Shown here one piece after another: positions 8,008 to 16,530 of a stretch of 64,000 nucleotides of DNA (position 1 is its first letter; each line of letters begins with the position of its first letter). Source of the stretch: G965215145 sp965215145 (lineage in GTDB: Bacteria; Bacteroidota; Rhodothermia; Rhodothermales; JANQRZ01); contig OZ244038.1 of the NCBI GenBank assembly GCA_965215145.1, positions 1,984,001 to 2,048,000 on the forward strand, in the 5' to 3' direction. Both the position numbers and the translations under genes were made by a program. The notes beneath the pieces are model-generated. The model did not search any database. It saw only the letters and a program-made list of their open reading frames with translations, and was not told the DNA's origin.

Positions 8008-8541
8008 ATGTCCCACCCCCTCATCCCCCGTCCCGCCCCCGGCGAGCACGGCGCCTACTACGCCCGCTACGTCGAGGCCGTCCCCGACGGCGACCTCCTG
8101 CGCACGCTCGAAGACCAGGCCGAGGCCACGCTCGCCCTGCTCCGCGAGGTCGGCGCCGCGCGCGGCGGGTTCCGCTACGCGCCCGGCAAGTGGAGCGTCC
8201 GCGAGGTCGTCGGCCACCTCGCCGACACCGAGCGGGTGATGACGCACCGCGCCCTCCGGTTCGCCCGCGGCGACGAGGCTGAGCTTCCCGGCTTCGACCA
8301 GGACGCCTACGTGGCCGCCGCCGGCTTCGACCGCCGTTCGCTGGCCGACCTCGCCGAGGAGCTGGCCGACGTGCGGAAGGCGACGCTGAAGCTCTTCGGG
8401 GGGATGGACGTGGAGGCGTTCGAGCGGGGCGGCGTCGCCAGCGGGAGCCGCGTCACGGTCCGCGCGCTCGCGTGGATCACGGCGGGGCACGAGCGGCACC
8501 ACCAGCGCATCCTGCGCGAGCGCTACCTCCCGGCGATGTAG
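8008..8541 (+). CDS. DinB-like four-helix-bundle protein (possible metal-dependent hydrolase)
   Basis: 177 residues from ATG 8008; longer in-frame extensions read through repeat DNA and are unlikely. The DinB/YfiT signature is visible: GKWSVREVVGHLADTERVM near residue 54 (first metal-binding His) and ITAGHERHHQRILRERY near the C-terminus (second and third His). Members bind a divalent metal through three His and include bacillithiol/mycothiol S-transferases and proteins of unknown function. The thiol substrate cannot be deduced. It is followed 59 nt later by the MBL-fold gene on the same strand. Confidence 0.83.
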   Translation: MSHPLIPRPAPGEHGAYYARYVEAVPDGDLLRTLEDQAEATLALLREVGAARGGFRYAPGKWSVREVVGHLADTERVMTHRALRFARGDEAELPGFDQDAYVAAAGFDRRSLADLAEELADVRKATLKLFGGMDVEAFERGGVASGSRVTVRALAWITAGHERHHQRILRERYLPAM

Positions 8542-8600
8542 CAGCAACCCCGCCCGCCGCCGGTCGTACTCGCCGCTCCCCTCTCCGAACGCCCTCCCCG

Positions 8601-9530
8601 ATGGACCTCCTCGCCCCCTCCCGCCTCGGCGCCGACGGCGCCGCCGACTTCGCGCCCGGCGTCGCCCGGCTCCCGATCGGGTTCGTGAACGCGTACTTCG
8701 TCGGGCGGTCCGGCGAGCCGTGGGTGCTCGTGGACACCGGGCTCCCGAAGGCGGCGCCGCTCGTCCGCCGCGCCGCCGACGCCCGCTACGGCCCCGGCGC
8801 CCGGCCCGAGGCCATCGTCCTCACCCACGGCCACTTCGACCACGCCGGCAACGTCCGCGCCCTCGCCGACCTGTGGAGCGTGCCGATCTACGCCCACGAG
8901 CTCGAGCTCCCGTTCCTCGACGGCCGCTCGGACTACCCCCCGAAGGACCCGACGATGGGCGGCGCCATCGCCTTCCTCGCACGGTTCTTCCCCACGAGCG
9001 GGTACGACCTCGGCGGCCGGGTGCAGCCGCTCCCCGCGGACGGCACCGTGCCGGGCCTCGGCGGCTGGCGGTGGCTCCACACGCCGGGCCACACCCCCGG
9101 CCACGTCAGCCTCTTCCGCGAGGCCGACCGGACGCTGCTGGCCGGCGACGCCGTCGCCACGATGGACCTCGACTCGTGGACGACGCAGCTCACCCACGAG
9201 CGCGAGCTCGCCCGCCCGCCCGCCCCGTTCACGCCCGACTGGGACGCCGCAAACGCCAGCATGCGCCGCCTCGCTGAACTGCGGCCGATGGTGCTCGCCG
9301 CCGGGCACGGCCGCCCGATGGAGGGCCTCGGCGTCCCGGCCGCCCTCGACGCCTTCGCCGCGGGGCGGCACCGGCCCGAGGACGCCCGCTACAGCGAGGA
9401 GCCGGCTCGGTTCAGCGAGGACGGCACCGAGACTGTGCCGCCGCCCGTCCCGGACCCGCTCCCGAAGTGGATCGCGGGGGCGGCGGCCACGCTCGGCGCG
9501 GCCTACGTGCTCGGGCGCAAGCTGCGGTAG
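8601..9530 (+). CDS. MBL-fold metallo-hydrolase
   Basis: 309 residues from ATG 8601. The metallo-beta-lactamase motifs are complete: LTHGHFDHAGN near residue 74 (HxHxDH), HTPGHTPGHVSLF near residue 157, AGDAVATMD and VLAAGHGRPM. It should bind two Zn or Fe ions and hydrolyse a thioester, lactone or similar substrate that cannot be specified. The C-terminal tail (PKWIAGAAATLGAAYVLGRK) is hydrophobic and could be a membrane anchor, which is unusual for this fold. It is convergent with the histidine kinase gene 24 nt downstream. Confidence 0.85.
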   Translation: MDLLAPSRLGADGAADFAPGVARLPIGFVNAYFVGRSGEPWVLVDTGLPKAAPLVRRAADARYGPGARPEAIVLTHGHFDHAGNVRALADLWSVPIYAHELELPFLDGRSDYPPKDPTMGGAIAFLARFFPTSGYDLGGRVQPLPADGTVPGLGGWRWLHTPGHTPGHVSLFREADRTLLAGDAVATMDLDSWTTQLTHERELARPPAPFTPDWDAANASMRRLAELRPMVLAAGHGRPMEGLGVPAALDAFAAGRHRPEDARYSEEPARFSEDGTETVPPPVPDPLPKWIAGAAATLGAAYVLGRKLR

Positions 9531-9554
9531 CTCCCCGCGGTCGGTGCTGGCCCC

Positions 9555-10754
9555 TCACCCGGCGCCGGACGCCGCCTCGGCCGGCAGCCGGATCGTGGCC
9601 CGCGTCCCCCGGCCCTCCACGCTGTCGATCTCTAGGCCGCCGCCGAGGAGGGCCAGCCGGTCCTGGAGGGTCCGCAGCCCGTGCCCGCCCAGGCGCCTCC
9701 CCACGGTCGCGGTGTCGAAGCCCTCCCCCTCGTCGATCACGGCGAGGCGGAGCCCGTCGGCCGAGGCAATCTCGATCCGGGCCTCGCCCGTGCCGGCGTG
9801 CTTGGCGACGTTGAAGAGGAGCTCCCGGACGCACTGCGTCAGCAGGATCACCACCTCCCGGCGCCCGAGCCGCGCGGGGCCGTCCGCCTCGACGGCGACG
9901 TCGAGCCCGTAGCGCTCGCCGTAGTGCTGGGCCAGCCATTCGACGGCCACGGTGAGGCCGTCGTCGAGGAGGACGGGGGGGTGGAGCTCGGCCGTGAGCG
10001 TGCGCGTGGCCTCCATCGCCTCGGCGAGCAGGGCGTCGGCCTCGGCGGCGACGGCACCGCGCTCGGCCTCCGGAGCGCCGCCGAGGACGGCCAGCTTCAT
10101 CTGGACGCCGAAGAGGAGCTGCTGGAGGTGGTCGTGCAGGACCTCGGCGATCCGCTCGCGCTCGCGCTGCTCGGGCAGCGTCAGCGCCGAGGCGAGCCGG
10201 CGGACCTCCTCGGTGCGCGCGACCACCCGCTCCTCCAGCGTGCGGTTCAGGTCCTGGAGCTGGGCGAGGAGGTCGCGCGCCTCGTACTGCCGCCGCCGCG
10301 CCCGCAGCGCCGCCCCGACGACGGAGACCAGCGTCGGCGGGCCGATGGGCCGTTCGAGGAGCGTCACGCTGGCCGAGGGGCCGAAGGCGTCGAGGGCGCG
10401 GAGGGTCTGAGCCTGGGGGCGGTGCCCGCTGACGAACAGGACGACGGGCATCTCGGACCAGGCCGGCTGGCGGTCCAGCGCGGCGCGCGTCACGGCCAGC
10501 CCCGGGCTGGCGACGGCCTCCTCCGTGAGCACCAGGGCGCCCGTCGGCCGCTCGAGGTCCCGCTCCAGCGCCTGCGGCGTCTCGGAGACCGCGCACCGGA
10601 ACCCGGCTTCAGAGAGGAGGTCTCGGGTGAGGGCCGCGTCGCGGCCCACGGGCGCGGCGATGCGGACGGTCTCTTCGGGCGGGGGAGAGTCCACGGAGGC
10701 CGGAGGGGCGGCGAGGGGAGAGGGCTGCTGGCTCCAACGGCGCGCTGTCCCCAC
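9555..10754 (-). CDS. histidine kinase with pseudo-receiver N-terminus, KaiC partner
   Basis: 399 residues from GTG 10754. Residues ~28-150 resemble a receiver fold (VRIAAPVGRDAALTRDLLSE, then MPVVLFVSG and LLERPIGP) but no phospho-acceptor Asp stands out. A coiled coil spans ~155-195. The HisKA_3-type dimerisation helix has EQRERERIAEVLHDHLQQLL with His207 as the predicted phosphorylation site. The HATPase domain shows LLFNVAKHAG (N box), VIDEGEGFD (G1) and GGHGLRTLQDRL (G2). The start is 4 nt after the stop of the KaiC-like gene, so the two are almost certainly coupled. No response regulator is adjacent. Confidence 0.87.
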   Translation of the reverse strand: MGTARRWSQQPSPLAAPPASVDSPPPEETVRIAAPVGRDAALTRDLLSEAGFRCAVSETPQALERDLERPTGALVLTEEAVASPGLAVTRAALDRQPAWSEMPVVLFVSGHRPQAQTLRALDAFGPSASVTLLERPIGPPTLVSVVGAALRARRRQYEARDLLAQLQDLNRTLEERVVARTEEVRRLASALTLPEQRERERIAEVLHDHLQQLLFGVQMKLAVLGGAPEAERGAVAAEADALLAEAMEATRTLTAELHPPVLLDDGLTVAVEWLAQHYGERYGLDVAVEADGPARLGRREVVILLTQCVRELLFNVAKHAGTGEARIEIASADGLRLAVIDEGEGFDTATVGRRLGGHGLRTLQDRLALLGGGLEIDSVEGRGTRATIRLPAEAASGAG

Positions 10755-10757
10755 GGT

Positions 10758-12281
10758 TCAATTCCCGTTGGCCCCAGCGCTCCCGGGCGTCGAGGCGTTG
10801 TTGCCCCCGATGGCCGGGACGCCGGTGAGGATACCCTGGTACCCCTCGATGGGCGGGCCGACGTGGACCCCCTCGCCCGTCAGCCGGAAGTGGTGGACGC
10901 CGTGGTCGTGCTCCCCGCGCCGCCGCTTCACGACGGAGAGCGCCTTGCGGAGGAACCCGTCGGCCTCGAAGTGCCGCAGCAGCAGGACCGTGTCGGCGAG
11001 GTAGCTCACGTCGACCTGGCTCTCGACGTTGCCGACGAGGCCGTGCTGGGGGACCGTGATCAGCGTCAGCACGCCCGAGCGCCCGAGGAAGGCGAGGAGG
11101 TCGTGGAGCTGGGTCTGCGGGCGCCGCTCCGGGGGGACCGTGTGGAGGTAGCCCGTGAGGCTGTCCACCACGACGACGCGGACGCCGCGCTCGCGGACGG
11201 CCTCGCGGATGGCGAAGGCGAACTCGCCGGAGGTCGTCGTCGCCGGGCTCAGCGCCTCGAGCGAGACCCGCCCGCCCTCGACGTGCTCGCGCAGCGGCAG
11301 CCCGAGCGAGTCGCTCCGAAGCAGCACGGTGTCCTCGCGCTCGTCGAACGTGTACATCGCCGCCGGGAGGCCCCGCTCGGCCGCGGCGATGGCGTAGAGC
11401 GAGGCGAGCGAGCTCTTCCCCGTACCCGAGACGCCGAGCACGAGGCAGGAGGAGCCGAAGTCGATGCCGCCCCCGAGGATCCGGTCGAGCTCGGCGACGC
11501 CGCTGTGGAGGACTTCCGGCTTGGCCCCCTCCTCGACCCCCTCGACCGGCATGGCGGGGAAGAGGTCGATGCCGCCCGTCACGATGCGGAAGTCCTGGTA
11601 TGCGGTGGGGTGGGCCATCCCCCGGAGCTTGAGGATGCGGAGGCGGCGGTAGATCGTGCCGTAGTTCGGGGGGTGCTGCTCCATCCGGACCACGCCGTGC
11701 ATGATGGAGTGGATGGCGGAGGTCCCCGCGCGCGCGGTCTCGTCGTCGAGGACGAGGACGGTCGTGTCGCGCTCGGTGAAGAACTGCCGGAGGGCGAGGA
11801 ACTGCCGCCGCATCCGGAGCGGCTCCCCGGCCAGCAGCCGGAGCTCGGCGGCCGAGTCGAACACGACGCGCTGGGGGTCCACCCGCTCGACCACCTCGCG
11901 CACCGAGCCCATCATCTCGGTGAGGTCCACGTCGGCGGGGTGGAAGAGGGTGTGCTCCTGGCCCTCGGGCAGCGTCAGCCCGCCCTCGTCGAACCCGAGC
12001 AGCTCGACGCCGGCGAGGTCGAACCCGTGCGAGTGGGCGATCTGGCGGAGCCCCTCGACCGTCTGCGAGAGCGAGATGTAGAGGGTCCGCTCGCCGTCCT
12101 CGACGCCGGCCAGGAGGAACTGGAGGCCGAACGTGGTCTTCCCCGAGCCCGGCTGGCCCTCGATGAGGTAGACGCGGCCGGGCGGGAGGTCCCCGCCGGT
12201 GATGGCGTCGAAGCCGCCGATGCCGGTGCGGATCTGCTCAGGGGACGCGGCCCCGTCGGGGGAGGGGTGGGTATCGCGCAT
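10758..12281 (-). CDS. KaiC-like double-domain RecA-fold ATPase
   Basis: 507 residues with two KaiC domains. The first has Walker A GQPGSGKT (residues 42-49); the second has GVSGTGKS (283-290), and VVVVDSLTGYLHT is the second Walker B region. In the second domain FDEREDTVLLR follows the usual acidic position. The equivalent place in the first domain reads ISLSQTVEGL and lacks the acidic pair seen in clock KaiC. No KaiA or KaiB is nearby. Non-cyanobacterial KaiC homologues are linked to stress signalling or timekeeping. Here the histidine kinase directly follows, so a kinase-output module is likely. A circadian role is not shown. Confidence 0.88.
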   Translation of the reverse strand: MRDTHPSPDGAASPEQIRTGIGGFDAITGGDLPPGRVYLIEGQPGSGKTTFGLQFLLAGVEDGERTLYISLSQTVEGLRQIAHSHGFDLAGVELLGFDEGGLTLPEGQEHTLFHPADVDLTEMMGSVREVVERVDPQRVVFDSAAELRLLAGEPLRMRRQFLALRQFFTERDTTVLVLDDETARAGTSAIHSIMHGVVRMEQHPPNYGTIYRRLRILKLRGMAHPTAYQDFRIVTGGIDLFPAMPVEGVEEGAKPEVLHSGVAELDRILGGGIDFGSSCLVLGVSGTGKSSLASLYAIAAAERGLPAAMYTFDEREDTVLLRSDSLGLPLREHVEGGRVSLEALSPATTTSGEFAFAIREAVRERGVRVVVVDSLTGYLHTVPPERRPQTQLHDLLAFLGRSGVLTLITVPQHGLVGNVESQVDVSYLADTVLLLRHFEADGFLRKALSVVKRRRGEHDHGVHHFRLTGEGVHVGPPIEGYQGILTGVPAIGGNNASTPGSAGANGN

Positions 12282-12396
12282 GGGTGAGGGGCGGAGCCGC
12301 CGGGGGGCGCGGCCGTGGTGGTGGAGGGGCTGCTCCGCCGCCGGCCCCGCAGCCCGGCGAGGGCGGCGGGAGAATACGAGCCGCGGCGGATAAGAC

Positions 12397-12954
12397 CTAG
12401 CGGGGGATGAATCGGCCGCGCCCCTCCAGCGGCGCGTAGCCGCCGGCCCCGCGCAGGGCGTCCTCCTCGGCCCGGATCCGTGCCCGCAGGAGCACCGCGT
12501 TGAGCGCGCTGAAGGCGAGGGCCGTCGCCCACGCCGTGTGGACCAGGGGGACGAACAGGATCTCGAGCATGACCCCGAGGTAGTTCGGGTGGCGGATCTT
12601 CGCGTAGAGCCCCCGCGCCACCGGCGGCGCCTCCGGCAGCACCAGCACCTTCACCGTCCACCGCCGCCCGAGCGTGCGGATCGCCGCGTAGCGCAGCGCC
12701 TGCCCCGCCCCGAGCCCCACGAGCCCCACCGCCGCCAGCCACGGGACGAGGGGCCGGTCAAAGAAAAAGACCTCCAGCGGCATCGCCACGAGCCACCCGG
12801 CGTGGAGCGCCCGCATCCACGGCATCTGCCCCGCCGCCGCTTCGGCGGCGCCCTCGGCCCGGAGCGCCCGCTCGTTCCGCGCGCTCAGCCGCACCTCCAG
12901 CAGCCGCTGCACGGCGATCAGGGCGACGAGGACGGAGAAGAGGATCTCGGTCAC
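12397..12954 (-). CDS. isoprenylcysteine carboxyl methyltransferase-like (ICMT) protein
   Basis: 185 residues with several membrane helices. The C-terminal SAM-binding signature is YAKIRHPNYLGVMLEILFVP (about residues 117-136), followed by RIRAEEDAL. Such proteins are frequently paired with type III polyketide synthases; in Bacillus the BpsB partner O-methylates the alkylpyrone made by BpsA. The polyketide synthase gene lies upstream on the same strand, separated by 205 bp that hold two repeat copies. I therefore infer methylation of a polyketide lipid, not of a prenylated protein. Confidence 0.8.
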   Translation of the reverse strand: MTEILFSVLVALIAVQRLLEVRLSARNERALRAEGAAEAAAGQMPWMRALHAGWLVAMPLEVFFFDRPLVPWLAAVGLVGLGAGQALRYAAIRTLGRRWTVKVLVLPEAPPVARGLYAKIRHPNYLGVMLEILFVPLVHTAWATALAFSALNAVLLRARIRAEEDALRGAGGYAPLEGRGRFIPR

Positions 12955-13014
12955 AGCGGGCAGAGGGCAGAGTAGGCTAAGCCTCGAAATCTAGCGAAGG
13001 CCGAGGGGAACAGA

Positions 13015-13041
13015 CCGTAGGGGCGCAATACATTGCGCCCT
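13015..13041. repeat. family A palindromic repeat
   Basis: CCGTAG is followed by a perfect stem of 9-nt arms (GGGCGCAAT/ATTGCGCCC, 13021-13040). It lies between the ICMT and polyketide synthase genes. Confidence 0.8.
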
Positions 13042-13073
13042 GCTCAGGGATACCGCCACGACCACCACAGGAA

Positions 13074-13120
13074 CCCGTAGGGGCACGGCCGAGCGCGAGT
13101 CGCTTGGCCCCGTTGCCCGG
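13074..13120. repeat. degenerate family A repeat
   Basis: The copy starts CCCGTAGGGGCACGGCC and ends GGCCCCGTTGCCC with a longer, imperfect middle. It keeps the left outer arm but has lost much of the symmetry. Confidence 0.5.
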
Positions 13121-13159
13121 CTGAGGATCACCACCCCGGCCCCGGCACGGGTGATCGGC

Positions 13160-14221
13160 TCACCACCTGAGTAGCACCATCTCCGCCACGAACCCCGGCC
13201 CCATCGCCAGCATCAGCCCGTAGGTGCCGGAAGGGATCTCCTCCTCCTGCAGGAGCCGGTCGAGGATCACGAGGACCGAGGCCGAGGACACGTTGCCGAT
13301 GTCGCGCAGCAGGTCGCGGCTCCGTTCGAGCGTCGTCCCGTTGAGGCCGAGGGCGTCCTCGACGGCGGCGATCACCTTCGGGCCGCCGGGGTGGCAGACC
13401 CACCGGCCCACGTCGGCTACGCCGAGCCCGTGGTCCGCGAGGAACCGCTCGATCTCCGGGCCGACGGCCTCCCGCGCCGCGTCCGGCACGTCGGCCGAGA
13501 GGACGAGCTGCATCCCCGACTCCCGGATCTCCCACCCCATGTAGTGCTCCGACTCCGGGAAGAACACGCTCCGCGTGGCGACCACCTCCGGCCCTGCCCG
13601 CTCGGCCAGCGGGTGCTTGTCGCCGACCATCAACACGGCCCCCGCCGCGTCGCCGAAGAGCCCGCACGCGATCACGTTGGCGATGGAGACGTCGTGCTTC
13701 TGGATGGTGAGCGAGCAGAACTCCTCGCACAGCAGCACGGCGGCCTCGTTGGGGTAGCCGCGGAGGTAGTCGGCGAGGCGGGCGGTGCCGGTGGCGCCGG
13801 CCACGCAGCCGAGCCCGAACAGCGGCAGCCGCTTCGTGTCGGCGCGGAAAGGCATCCGGTTCATCAGCCGCGCGTCCACCGTCGGGATGGCGAGGCCGGT
13901 CGTGGTGGCGAAGGCGAACAGGCTGGCGGCATCCGCCCCGACGCCGGCCCGCTCGAACAGCCGCCCCAGCGTCTCCTCGCCCAGCGCCACGGCGGCCTCG
14001 GCGAAGATGGCGTTCGGCGCCTCCCACCCCCGGAGCGCGTAGTAGTCCTCCTTCGGGACCGCGATGTGGCGGCCCCCGACGCCGGTGGCCTCGTGGAGCC
14101 GCGCCACCCGGCCCGTGTTGACCCCCTGCGCCGCCCAGATCTCCTGCAGGGACCCGCTGATCGAGTCCTGCGAGTAGTAGTGCGGCGGGAAGCCGGCGGC
14201 GGTGGCGACGATGCGGGGCAT
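13160..14221 (-). CDS. type III polyketide synthase (chalcone/stilbene synthase family)
   Basis: 353 residues, typical for the family. The catalytic triad is visible: Cys139 in FGLGCVAGATG, His277 in VCHPGGPKVI and Asn310 in IGNVSSASV. The enzyme would condense a fatty acyl-CoA starter with malonyl-CoA units to give alkylpyrones or alkylresorcinols. Starter choice cannot be read from sequence, but bacterial relatives next to an ICMT-type gene usually make membrane-associated phenolic lipids or pyrones. It starts at ATG 14221, divergent from the M14 peptidase gene, with 89 bp between them. Confidence 0.92.
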   Translation of the reverse strand: MPRIVATAAGFPPHYYSQDSISGSLQEIWAAQGVNTGRVARLHEATGVGGRHIAVPKEDYYALRGWEAPNAIFAEAAVALGEETLGRLFERAGVGADAASLFAFATTTGLAIPTVDARLMNRMPFRADTKRLPLFGLGCVAGATGTARLADYLRGYPNEAAVLLCEEFCSLTIQKHDVSIANVIACGLFGDAAGAVLMVGDKHPLAERAGPEVVATRSVFFPESEHYMGWEIRESGMQLVLSADVPDAAREAVGPEIERFLADHGLGVADVGRWVCHPGGPKVIAAVEDALGLNGTTLERSRDLLRDIGNVSSASVLVILDRLLQEEEIPSGTYGLMLAMGPGFVAEMVLLRW

Positions 14222-14282
14222 GGCGGGGCGTGGCGAGCCGGGTAGTACGGGAGCCCCGACCGCCGGTTCAGCCCCCGCGCGG

Positions 14283-14290
14283 TAGTTTGC
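14283..14290 (+). promoter_or_regulatory. candidate -7 element (TAGTTTGC)
   Basis: TAGTTTG lies 28 nt upstream of the M14 peptidase start and is close to the Bacteroidota TAnnTTTG -7 consensus. No obvious TTG is seen at -33. Confidence 0.35.
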
Positions 14291-14310
14291 CGTCCCTTCT
14301 CAACTAACCC

Positions 14311-15903
14311 ATGCGCCTGCTCCTCCTCCTGCTCCTCGCCGCGCCGGCCGCCCTGGCGGACTCGCCCGCGAGGCCCGACACGCTCCTCACGACCGCCGAG
14401 GCGTCGGACTTCCGGGCGACCTCCCGCTACGCGGACGTGGTGGACTTTTTGAAGGAAGTCGCAGCGAGCCCGCGGATCCACCTGACCACGTTCGGGGAGA
14501 CGCACGAGGGGCGGGCGCTGCCGCTGGCCGTCGTCGGCGCGCGGGACGCCTCGGCGAACGCCGTGAAGGCCGAAGGGAAGCTGCGGGTGTTCGTGATGGC
14601 GAATATCCACGCGGGCGAGGTGGCGGGCAAGGAGGCCGCGCTGATGCTGCTCCGCGAGATCGCCGGAGGCCGGCACGCCGCCTGGGCCGACTCGCTCGTG
14701 CTCCTCGTCGCCCCGATCTACAACGCCGACGGGAACGAGCGGATCGGCCCCGCGAACCGGCCCTACCAGCACGGCCCCGTGGACGGCATGGGCCAGCGCC
14801 CGAACGCCCAGGGGCTCGACCTCAACCGCGACTTCGTCAAGCTCGACGCGCCCGAGAGCCGTGCGCTCGTCGGGTTGATGAACACCTACGACCCCCACGT
14901 CGTCGTGGACCTCCACACGACCAACGGGACCGTCCACGGCTACGGCCTCACCTACGCCGGCCCGCTCCACCCCAACACCCCGCTCGGCATCGACCTGTAC
15001 CTCCGCGGCGAGTGGCTCCCGGCCGTCCGCCAGGTGGTCCGCGAGCGGACGGGGGAGGAGACGTTCTACTACGGCAACGACAAGCCCGAGTGGGGCCAGC
15101 CGCGCGGGTGGGCGACCTTCGACCCCCGGCCCCGGTTCGGGACGAACTACGCCGGCCTCCGCAACCGCTTCGGCATCCTCTCCGAGGCCTACAGCTACGC
15201 GACGTTCGAGGACCGCGTCCGGGTCACCCTCGCCTTCGTCACCGCCCTCCTCGACTACGCCCACGCGCATGCCGCCGAGATCGCGGAGGCCGTCGAGAGG
15301 GCGGACCTCCGCTCGGTGGTGGGAGAGCAGCTGGCGGCGCGCTCGGCGGGGAGCTGGCAGGCGTCGTGCGCGCCGGGCGAGGTCCTGCTCGGCGAGGTGG
15401 TCGAGGAGCCGAACCCGCACACGGGCCGGCCGATGTGGCGGCGCACCGACGCGCGGCGGACGGTCGAGACGACGATGTACCAGCGCTTCGGCGGCTCCGA
15501 CGGCGTCGCGGCGCCGCTGGCGTACCTCGTCCCGCCGGATCAGGCCGAGGTGCTCGACCGGCTCCGGGCGCACGGCGTCCAGACGCGGCAGGTGCTCCGG
15601 CCGCAGGAGGTCGAGGTCGAGGCGTTCCGGGTGGACAGCGTGCGGGTAGCCGAGCGGGAGTTCCAGGGGCGGTACGAGCGAGAGCTGTTCGGCCGTTACG
15701 AGCGGGACGTGGTGACGCTGGAGCCCGGCACCGTCGTCGTGCCCGTGGGCCAGCCGCTCGGGAGGCTCGCGTTCTCCCTCCTCGAACCCCGCTCCGACGG
15801 CGGGCTGGCGAACTGGGGCCTCGTGGAGGCCGAGGCGGGCGCGGCGTACCCCATCCGCCGCGTTCCCGCCGGCGCCGCGTTCCTCCTCCCCCCGACCCGA
15901 TGA
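14311..15903 (+). CDS. secreted M14-family zinc carboxypeptidase
   Basis: 530 residues with a signal peptide (MRLLLLLLLAAPAALA). The M14 zinc site is visible: H100 and E103 in NIHAGEVAGKE, and H202 in VVDLHTTNG. The substrate-binding LNRDFVKLDAPES follows the family pattern. The ~200-residue C-terminal part has no recognised motif and may be an accessory beta domain. The protein would act in the periplasm or outside the cell on peptides. Its TGA stop overlaps a possible upstream ATG of the next gene (ATGA at 15900), which suggests operon structure with the two thioredoxin-fold genes. Confidence 0.88.
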   Translation: MRLLLLLLLAAPAALADSPARPDTLLTTAEASDFRATSRYADVVDFLKEVAASPRIHLTTFGETHEGRALPLAVVGARDASANAVKAEGKLRVFVMANIHAGEVAGKEAALMLLREIAGGRHAAWADSLVLLVAPIYNADGNERIGPANRPYQHGPVDGMGQRPNAQGLDLNRDFVKLDAPESRALVGLMNTYDPHVVVDLHTTNGTVHGYGLTYAGPLHPNTPLGIDLYLRGEWLPAVRQVVRERTGEETFYYGNDKPEWGQPRGWATFDPRPRFGTNYAGLRNRFGILSEAYSYATFEDRVRVTLAFVTALLDYAHAHAAEIAEAVERADLRSVVGEQLAARSAGSWQASCAPGEVLLGEVVEEPNPHTGRPMWRRTDARRTVETTMYQRFGGSDGVAAPLAYLVPPDQAEVLDRLRAHGVQTRQVLRPQEVEVEAFRVDSVRVAEREFQGRYERELFGRYERDVVTLEPGTVVVPVGQPLGRLAFSLLEPRSDGGLANWGLVEAEAGAAYPIRRVPAGAAFLLPPTR

Positions 15904-15950
15904 ACCGCCCCCCGGCTGCGCCGTTCAACGCCCGCCGCTCCCGAACCCGC

Positions 15951-16502
15951 ATGCCCCACATCCGCTCTCTTATCGCCCTCACGCTGGCCGCCGCGCTCCT
16001 CAGCGCGTGTGGGGACGGCACTGCCCCAGAGGCCCTGACCGTCGATACGGTCCCGACGGACGAGGCCGCGATGGACGGCTTCACCATCGAGCCCGTCTCG
16101 GCCGAGGAGCTCGTCGGGGAGGTTCGCGCCGCCGACGCCGAGGTCGTCGTCGTCAACTTCTGGGCGTCGTGGTGCGTCCCGTGCCGCAAGGAGTTCCCCG
16201 ACTTCATGGAGTTCGCCCGTGACCACGCCGACGACGGCGTGGCCGTCCGGTTCGTGACGGTGGACTTCGAGGACGAGGTGGACCTCGCCGCCGAGTTCCT
16301 GGAGGAGATGGGCGTGACCGGCCGGACCTACATCAGGTCCGGCAAGGACGGCCCCTTCATCGACGCCATCGCGGGGGAGTGGTCCGGCTCGATTCCTGCC
16401 ACGGCCGTGTTCGACGGCGCCGGCAACCGCGTCGCCTTCCACGAGGGGGTGCTGAGCTACGACGAGCTCGCCGCCCTCGTGGCCTCCGCCCGCTCTTCCT
16501 GA
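15951..16502 (+). CDS. TlpA/ResA-like thioredoxin-fold lipoprotein
   Basis: 183 residues from ATG 15951. That start gives a signal peptide with lipobox LLSAC (MPHIRSLIALTLAAALLSAC). An alternative ATG at 15900 would add 17 basic residues and overlap the previous stop. The redox site is FWASWCVPCRKEF (WCxxC). It would be a membrane-anchored periplasmic thiol-disulfide oxidoreductase. It is part of the M14-TlpA-thioredoxin gene row, 28 nt before the next gene. Confidence 0.87.
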   Translation: MPHIRSLIALTLAAALLSACGDGTAPEALTVDTVPTDEAAMDGFTIEPVSAEELVGEVRAADAEVVVVNFWASWCVPCRKEFPDFMEFARDHADDGVAVRFVTVDFEDEVDLAAEFLEEMGVTGRTYIRSGKDGPFIDAIAGEWSGSIPATAVFDGAGNRVAFHEGVLSYDELAALVASARSS

Positions 16503-16530
16503 CCGACCCTCCGACTACCCAAGTCCTATC

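Noticed and set aside
10758..12281. Circadian clock cluster
   Set aside because: No kaiA or kaiB in the window and a degenerate first domain; only KaiC-like signalling can be supported.
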